This document shows, in pieces, positions 8,001 through 11,174 of a DNA stretch of 11,174 bases; within the stretch, counting starts at the first letter, position 1, and each line of letters starts with the position of its first letter. This DNA is from JARRQJ01 sp037381915 (GTDB lineage: Bacteria > Pseudomonadota > Gammaproteobacteria > DRLM01). The position numbers and the translations under genes were made by a program. Below the pieces are notes generated by a model. That model was not told the origin of the DNA and made no database searches. It worked only from the letters and a program-made list of their open reading frames with translations. The DNA lies in contig JARRQJ010000075.1 of NCBI GenBank assembly GCA_037381915.1, positions 1-11,174 on the forward strand, read 5' to 3'.

Positions 8001-8666
8001 CTGCTCAAGAATGGTATTCGCAGCGTCTGGATAGACCGCAGTATCGAAAAACTAGCCAAGCTGGTGCCTGCCCGGTACGGCAAGCCGGAACAAAGTGCCA
8101 ACTTCGTCACGAAAATCAATTCATATATGTATTCATCGCCGCGTTACCTGCGGGACGACGCAAGTGTCGGATACATAGAACATCTGAGTGTTTTTAGATA
8201 TTCGTCACAAAATCAAGATTCAATGCGTAATCAAAGCGCTTCCGATGCCGACACTAATGCAGAAGCCACCAGTGCACCGAAATCGGAGACAGTCACCTCA
8301 GTGCCACCGCAGAAGACAGGAAAGGCGAAGCTGGCGGCGACTTCGACTACGGGCCATGAGGCATCTGATGCCGGAAGCCCTGCTCAGGTGACCAAGGCAG
8401 TGGATGCCACGGTAAAGATCCAGGATCCGCCCGAGGAACATACGGTCAAGACGGCGGACACGAAGGTGAAGTCAAAGAAAATTGATTCCGACGGTTCAGA
8501 CAGCAATACGTCGGCATCGGATGCGCAAGCTGGCAACGCTACGAAGAGAAAGAGCACGGTCACCGGCGAGAGCGACGGGGACGCAACAGAGGATAAAACG
8601 GCAACGCAAGGCCAGACCGACGACCAGAAAACTAATGAGCCAGTGGAAGATGTAACTAGCAAATAG
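5091..8666 (+). CDS. Very large TPR outer-membrane lipoprotein
   Basis: 1191 aa from the ATG at 5091, which overlaps the previous TGA (ATGA) and has GAGGG at 5076-5080. A short signal peptide ends in the lipobox MLSSC (lipidated Cys18); residue +2 is Ala, not Asp, so sorting to the outer membrane is expected. Residues about 45-85 hold a first TPR-like pair (GLEKAMQGYQKFLQKTPDSE). A low-complexity Ser/Gly/Ala/Glu linker spans about 86-178. A long TPR superhelix follows from about 180 to 900 (DQAIALYKKLLKKYP, QVLYQLSRAYEETGRVDEAM, EVQFRRGEYFFTRKKYLDAE), resembling BamD/CpoB-type TPR sets but far longer. A less repetitive helical domain reaches about 1040. The last 150 residues are Ser/Thr/Asp/Lys-rich and surely disordered. 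BamD itself is only about 245 aa, so this is not BamD. It probably docks the periplasmic or outer-membrane end of the machine powered by the ExbB/ExbD genes. Confidence 0.87.
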   Translation: MNGRCTLILVLSVMLSSCAHQSEQGTIAELDDVHIVPKDVKVEGGLEKAMQGYQKFLQKTPDSELTPEAIRRIADLKLEKEYGVVADGDGASEPNTDGTASSHGSGVAVTAPSTEDMSRGNSNLKGKEGQSASAAFEGESDKAFEKRTTQEQQLGSAAGKKKPVLPDGKPGADLQNADADQAIALYKKLLKKYPFYERNDQVLYQLSRAYEETGRVDEAMAVMNRLVKQFPDSRYTDEVQFRRGEYFFTRKKYLDAEDAYGAVLTFGVKTVYYQRALYKKGWTFYKEGMYEEALQQFLALLDYKVSTGYDFDQKKDNIERKRVSDTLRVISLSFSNLGGPTAVQDYFRKYGARSYEDRIYSALAEFYFAKRRYSDAATTYNTFVAANPFHRKAPQFSMRVIQIYMKGGFPRLVVGAKKQFAATYALDGEYWKHFNKDDRPEVLGYLKTNLIDLADHYHSLYQNKKFRKDRPANFAEASHWYRAFLKSFPTDKLSAGINYQLAELLLENGNYKAAAVEYEHSAYDYPTNDNSPKAAYATVYAYREYLKTAPASEVNAVKQDIIRTSLRLVDTFPKHEKATVVLGALVDDLFEMKNYEMAIKEGHRLIDDYPDADKNIRRGAWLDVAHSSYEIKRYQDAEQAYIETLKMTAADAKDRQGVIDDLAASVYKQGEVAKAKGDYKTAVRHFLRIAEVAPTSKIRPSAEYDAAAVLIQMKDLERAAGVLLSFRKNYPGHKLQHDVTKKLAYVYKGLGKNIQAAQEYERVAANESKDELVREAMVAAAELYGKAQDTNDSLRVYKQYVEKFPEPLEPALETYYKIAEIYKSQGNQGHYFGNLRYIISADAKGGKERTDRTRYLAAQASLELVEPRRVDYMAIKLVKPFKASLNKKEKSMKSLVRAYARLVDYHVADVTAASTYYIAEIYYNFDQSLLKSERPDNLSDVELDQFNEMVEEQAYPFEVKAIQVHEKNVALLKNGIRSVWIDRSIEKLAKLVPARYGKPEQSANFVTKINSYMYSSPRYLRDDASVGYIEHLSVFRYSSQNQDSMRNQSASDADTNAEATSAPKSETVTSVPPQKTGKAKLAATSTTGHEASDAGSPAQVTKAVDATVKIQDPPEEHTVKTADTKVKSKKIDSDGSDSNTSASDAQAGNATKRKSTVTGESDGDATEDKTATQGQTDDQKTNEPVEDVTSK

Positions 8667-8707
8667 TGCGCGAGCCAGGCCGAGCTGCGGAGCGAGAGAT
8701 AGATCTT

Positions 8708-9448
8708 ATGGATATGGAAGCAAGAAAAACTCCTAATGCGTTTCCGGCCTCAAATAGGGGGCTGACAGTCATTACCGCATGTGTATTGACAATGCTTGTC
8801 TCCGCCTGCGCCACAACCGATGTGAAACAGGCGCAAGTCAAACAGGGCGCAGCGCCAGTCCAGGATGTGAAAGCCAAGGAAGCCGCCAAAAATTGCGCAT
8901 CGGCAAACGATGGAGAGGGCGGGTGTGGGCCGGCGGGAATCATAGAAATATCGGAACCTTATGAAGTGGATCCTGAAGTAAAGGACAAATTCAATCAGGC
9001 GATCAATCTGCTTAACGGAGAAAAATATCAGGAAGCAATCAAATTGCTGGAGGAAGTGGTTGCTAAAACGGACAAATTCACGGCGCCATATATTGACCTC
9101 GGCATGGCCTATGCTCGTACTGGAGATATGAAAAATGCCGAGAAGAATCTGGAAAAAGCTGTTGAGATTAATAGTCACCATCCAGTCGCGCTCAATCAAT
9201 TAGGTCTGGTGTACCGCAAGACCGGACGCTACAAGAAGGCGCAGGAGACTTACCAAGCCATCTTAACCATGTATCCGGAGTTTCTGCCGGCTCGACAGAA
9301 TCTCGCTGTCCTGTGCGACATCTATTTGCAGGATTTGAGCTGTGCCCTCAATGAATATGAGGAATATCTAAAGCGCGTCCCAGACGATAAGAAAATGAAG
9401 ATATGGGTTGCCGATGTTAAGAATCGGATGAAGCGACAGGGTCACTAG
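8708..9448 (+). CDS. TPR outer-membrane lipoprotein, AglT/GltE-like
   Basis: 246 aa from the ATG at 8708. The frame is open back to a GTG at 8666 that overlaps the previous stop, but the extra 14 residues would only push the signal peptide inward; AGAGA-like bases lie about 8 before 8708, and ATG 8714 is also possible. The signal peptide ends in the lipobox LVSAC (Cys34 lipidated; Ala at +2, so outer membrane). After a short Cys-containing linker (NCASANDGEGGCG) come about four TPRs from residue 95 on: NQAINLLNGEKYQEAIKLLE, APYIDLGMAYARTGDMKNAE, VALNQLGLVYRKTGRYKKAQ, then a unit with LAVLCDIYLQDLSCALNEYE. Size, lipidation, TPR content and position before ExbB/ExbD genes resemble AglT (GltE) of the Myxococcus gliding apparatus; this is by architecture, not a computed alignment. 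The role is probably an outer-membrane-anchored partner of the motor. Confidence 0.85.
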   Translation: MDMEARKTPNAFPASNRGLTVITACVLTMLVSACATTDVKQAQVKQGAAPVQDVKAKEAAKNCASANDGEGGCGPAGIIEISEPYEVDPEVKDKFNQAINLLNGEKYQEAIKLLEEVVAKTDKFTAPYIDLGMAYARTGDMKNAEKNLEKAVEINSHHPVALNQLGLVYRKTGRYKKAQETYQAILTMYPEFLPARQNLAVLCDIYLQDLSCALNEYEEYLKRVPDDKKMKIWVADVKNRMKRQGH

Positions 9449-9458
9449 GTGGATAGAT

Positions 9459-9758
9459 ATGCGGCGATACAAACCGAAAATCATCATATTAGCATTGCTA
9501 TCTTGCCTGCCCTTGACGGCAAGCGCGGTTAGTAAGGCAAAAAGCAAGCCGGATAGCGGCGCAAAAGAACTGTCGGGTATCTCAGTTATAGGCGATAAAG
9601 AGGCGCCGAAGTCGCTTTTTATTGTTCCATGGAAGAGCTCCGAAATCGGTGTGGAGACGAGCCTGGCGTCAAAATTATTGAATGAAAAGCTGACGCCTGT
9701 CGATAAGGACGTCTTCGAAAGAGAATTAGACTTTTATCATGCAACAACAAAAGAGTGA
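9459..9758 (+). CDS. Small exported protein of unknown function
   Basis: 99 aa, starting 10 bases after the upstream stop with AGGTGGA about 5 bases before the ATG. Residues 1-23 are a signal peptide (MRRYKPK basic end, then IIILALLSCLPLTASA), so the mature product is a periplasmic protein of about 76 residues. After a short Lys/Ser linker there is a compact block, ELSGISVIGDKEAPKSLFIV, then PWKSSEIG and a charged end PVDKDVFERELDFYHA. The block looks like a conserved motif of a small family associated with TPR/ExbB/ExbD operons, but I know no assigned function. No lipobox, no transmembrane segment after the signal peptide, no Cys in the mature part. Placed between the TPR lipoprotein and the motor genes, it is probably an accessory subunit; this is inference from position. 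Confidence 0.8.
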   Translation: MRRYKPKIIILALLSCLPLTASAVSKAKSKPDSGAKELSGISVIGDKEAPKSLFIVPWKSSEIGVETSLASKLLNEKLTPVDKDVFERELDFYHATTKE

Positions 9759-9814
9759 CGGTGGCCGTCGGTCGGTAATTGAAAACTAACGATGTGAGGC
9801 AATGAGAGGAACTG

Positions 9815-10468
9815 ATGATGGACGCGATGATTAGCTTTTTCCAAACTGGCGGTCTGTTTATGTACCCAATCCTGATTGTATTCGCGTGCGGCGCGGCAAT
9901 CGCTATCGAACGGTACCTTAGATTGACCATGGTGCGTAAGGCAAACCGGGATATGTGGGATAAATTGCAGCCAGTGCTGTCGGAAGGCGATTTCGACGCC
10001 GCCAGGACCATGACTGCGGACAATAAATCTACAATCAGCCATTTGCTTAACGCGGGTCTGGAACTGCAAGGCGCGGTACGCCGCCGTGACGACATTGAAA
10101 TCGCCATGGAGGAAACGATGATGGAGATCATACCGCAGTTGGAAAAGCGGACCCCCTACATCGCCTTGTTCTCCAATATCGCAACACTCCTCGGACTGCT
10201 CGGCACCATCATGGGCTTGATCCAGGCCTTTACCGCTGTAGCGAATGCCAATCCGGCGGAGAAGGCGGATCTCCTGTCGGCCAGCATATCGGTTGCCATG
10301 AACACTACTGCATTCGGCCTTATGGCGGGCATTCCGCTCCTCATTATCTATGTGGTCCTCACCTCAAAAACCGGGGAAATCGTCGACAGCTTGGAAATGG
10401 CATCGGTGAAAACCCTTAGCAGTATTACCAAAATGGCTAAGCGCCAAGTCGATGCCGCCGCGGCATAA
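9815..10468 (+). CDS. MotA/TolQ/ExbB-family proton channel protein
   Basis: 217 aa, with GAGAGGA at 9804-9810 serving ATG 9815 or the adjacent ATG 9818. Three membrane segments in the TolQ/ExbB pattern: residues about 14-34 (LFMYPILIVFACGAAIAIER), 116-140 (YIALFSNIATLLGLLGTIMG) and 155-183 (ISVAMNTTAFGLMAGIPLLI), with a cytoplasmic loop between the first two. The family signatures GLLGTxxGLIxAF and TTAFGLxxGIP are present, including the polar Thr131 in TM2 and Thr164/165 in TM3 that line the proton path in ExbB/TolQ. In known systems five such subunits surround an ExbD/TolR dimer and turn proton flow into movement. It follows the small exported protein after 56 bases and precedes two ExbD-like genes, so it supplies the stator/ring of this machine. 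Equivalent by layout to AglR of Myxococcus; TolQ and ExbB proper are less likely since tolA, tolB, pal and tonB are absent here. Confidence 0.92.
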   Translation: MMDAMISFFQTGGLFMYPILIVFACGAAIAIERYLRLTMVRKANRDMWDKLQPVLSEGDFDAARTMTADNKSTISHLLNAGLELQGAVRRRDDIEIAMEETMMEIIPQLEKRTPYIALFSNIATLLGLLGTIMGLIQAFTAVANANPAEKADLLSASISVAMNTTAFGLMAGIPLLIIYVVLTSKTGEIVDSLEMASVKTLSSITKMAKRQVDAAAA

Positions 10469-10483
10469 AACGAGTGCAATAAA

Positions 10484-10960
10484 ATGTCTAGAAGAAGCCA
10501 TCATCGGAACAAAGGTGCGGTTGTGCCGGAACTGGATATTACAACCTTTCTTAATCTTATGGTTGTTCTGGTGCCGTTCCTGCTGATAACGGCGATCAGC
10601 ATAATGGAGCTGAATATACCAGCTGGTGCAGGCGGTGCGGTCAATAAGCCGAAGGTTACCATCGAAGTAATCGCGCGCAAGGACCGCCTGGAGATCGGTA
10701 ACGGACGCGGCGTAATCGCCAGGCTCCCCAACATCGATGGCAAATACGACTTGGCGAAGCTGTCCAAGTATCTCCTGAAGATTAAGGCCAACTATCCCAA
10801 AAAGACGGACGCTACGATCCTTGTGGAACCTAACATCAAATACGACAACATGGTCAAGGTGATGGACGCAGTACGCGTCGCAGAAATCAAGCAGGAGGGC
10901 GAGCAGGATGTAGAAAACGTACCCTTATTTCCGGATATGTCCTTAGGAGACGCCCCATGA
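10484..10960 (+). CDS. ExbD/TolR-family protein, with Asn at the usual proton-carrying Asp
   Basis: 158 aa from the ATG at 10484, 15 bases after the channel gene. A short basic cytoplasmic end (MSRRSHHRNK) precedes one membrane segment, residues about 17-40 (LDITTFLNLMVVLVPFLLIT). A periplasmic domain follows (KVTIEVIARKDRLEIGNGRG, then AKLSKYLLKIKANYPKKTDA and a TILVEPNIKYDNMVKVMDAV stretch), the beta-alpha fold of ExbD/TolR. Aligned by eye to the family pattern INVTPLVDVMLVLLIIFMVT, the invariant Asp falls on Asn24; the next gene keeps Asp at this place. This copy therefore probably cannot carry protons itself and would act with the second copy. Asp18 is four to six residues earlier and corresponds to the family's Asn, so it is not a substitute. 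The stop overlaps the next start (ATGA). Confidence 0.9.
   Translation: MSRRSHHRNKGAVVPELDITTFLNLMVVLVPFLLITAISIMELNIPAGAGGAVNKPKVTIEVIARKDRLEIGNGRGVIARLPNIDGKYDLAKLSKYLLKIKANYPKKTDATILVEPNIKYDNMVKVMDAVRVAEIKQEGEQDVENVPLFPDMSLGDAP
10945..10949 (+). promoter_or_regulatory. Ribosome-binding site of the second ExbD-like gene
   Basis: AGGAG inside the end of the preceding gene lies 7 bases before ATG 10957. It supports that start, which overlaps the upstream TGA in an ATGA junction, so the two ExbD-like proteins are likely made in linked amounts. Confidence 0.6.
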
Positions 10961-11174
10961 AGAGCACAAGGCGCATGAAGCGCATGGGTAGGAGCCGTAA
11001 GAGGAAGATGCCGGGGCTGAACCTGACTTCGTTGATGGACGTATTCACGATATTGGTATTCTTCCTGCTGGTGAATTCGTCCAATAGCCAGGTATTGAAT
11101 CCGCCCAAAAAGATCAAATTACCGAGTTCGGTGGTGGAAGCCGCCCCGAAGGAAACCGCAGTGATCATGGTATC
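10957..11174 (+). CDS. Second ExbD/TolR-family protein, keeps the Asp; cut by window edge
   Basis: The first 72 codons of a gene running off the right edge. A strongly basic N-terminus (MKSTRRMKRMGRSRKRKMPG) is followed by one membrane segment, residues about 21-43 (LNLTSLMDVFTILVFFLLVN), and then the start of the periplasmic domain (QVLNPPKKIKLPSSVVEA). Asp28 sits exactly where ExbD/TolR proteins have the essential membrane Asp that binds protons during force generation. The protein should pair with the preceding Asn-carrying copy within the ExbB-like pentamer. Having two ExbD-like genes behind one ExbB-like gene matches the AglR-AglQ-AglS set of Myxococcus. The charged N-terminus fits the positive-inside rule for a single-span protein with its bulk in the periplasm. 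The C-terminal half is outside the window. Confidence 0.9.
   Translation, partial: MKSTRRMKRMGRSRKRKMPGLNLTSLMDVFTILVFFLLVNSSNSQVLNPPKKIKLPSSVVEAAPKETAVIMV

Noticed and set aside
9619..10131. 170-codon minus-strand frame across the small exported gene and the channel gene
   Set aside because: Antisense to two well-supported genes and lacking any motif.
9815..11174. Assignment of the motor genes as tolQ-tolR or exbB-exbD proper
   Set aside because: Two ExbD-like genes follow one ExbB-like gene, upstream genes encode TPR lipoproteins, and no tolA, tolB, pal, ybgC or tonB is present in the window.
9815..11174. Zorya-type anti-phage defence (which also uses MotA/MotB-like proteins)
   Set aside because: Zorya has ZorA with a long cytoplasmic tail and ZorB with a peptidoglycan-binding domain plus cytoplasmic effectors; here the channel protein is short and the partners are exported TPR proteins.

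Overview
The window looks like chromosomal DNA from a Gram-negative proteobacterium, most likely a gammaproteobacterium. The reasons are a Slt70-type lytic transglycosylase N-terminus, several Sec and lipoprotein signal peptides, and a TolQ/ExbB plus TolR/ExbD inner-membrane motor module. Base composition is moderate, about half G+C by eye. I cannot name the genus.

Layout. (1) Positions 1-330, minus strand: the first 110 codons of a soluble lytic murein transglycosylase (slt), running off the left edge. (2) 331-907: a gene-poor stretch. (3) 908-1709, plus strand: a broken gene for a surface-type lipoprotein (lipobox, bacterial beta-sandwich, fibronectin-III-like domain, one FG-GAP-like repeat). 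It has a one-base frameshift in a G5 run just after the lipobox and an early 3' end. (4) About 950 bases without a convincing gene (1710-2657), holding weak promoter candidates for the operon that follows. (5) 2658 to the right edge: eight tightly packed plus-strand genes, almost certainly one operon. In order: a small exported coiled-coil protein; an exported TPR/coiled-coil protein; a 1191-aa TPR lipoprotein; a 246-aa TPR lipoprotein; a 99-aa exported protein of unknown function; a TolQ/ExbB/MotA-family channel protein; and two consecutive TolR/ExbD-family proteins, the second cut off by the window end.

How it works together. One ExbB-like and two ExbD-like proteins should form a proton-driven inner-membrane motor. 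Two outer-membrane TPR lipoproteins and three other periplasmic proteins are encoded with it. This layout recalls the AglR/AglQ/AglS motor and Glt TPR proteins of Myxococcus gliding motility, and more distantly Tol-Pal and TonB. I infer a trans-envelope force-transducing machine whose function in this organism is unknown. The most notable detail is that the first ExbD-like protein has Asn (residue 24) where the family has its proton-carrying Asp, while the second keeps it (Asp28). This suggests an asymmetric ExbD heterodimer.
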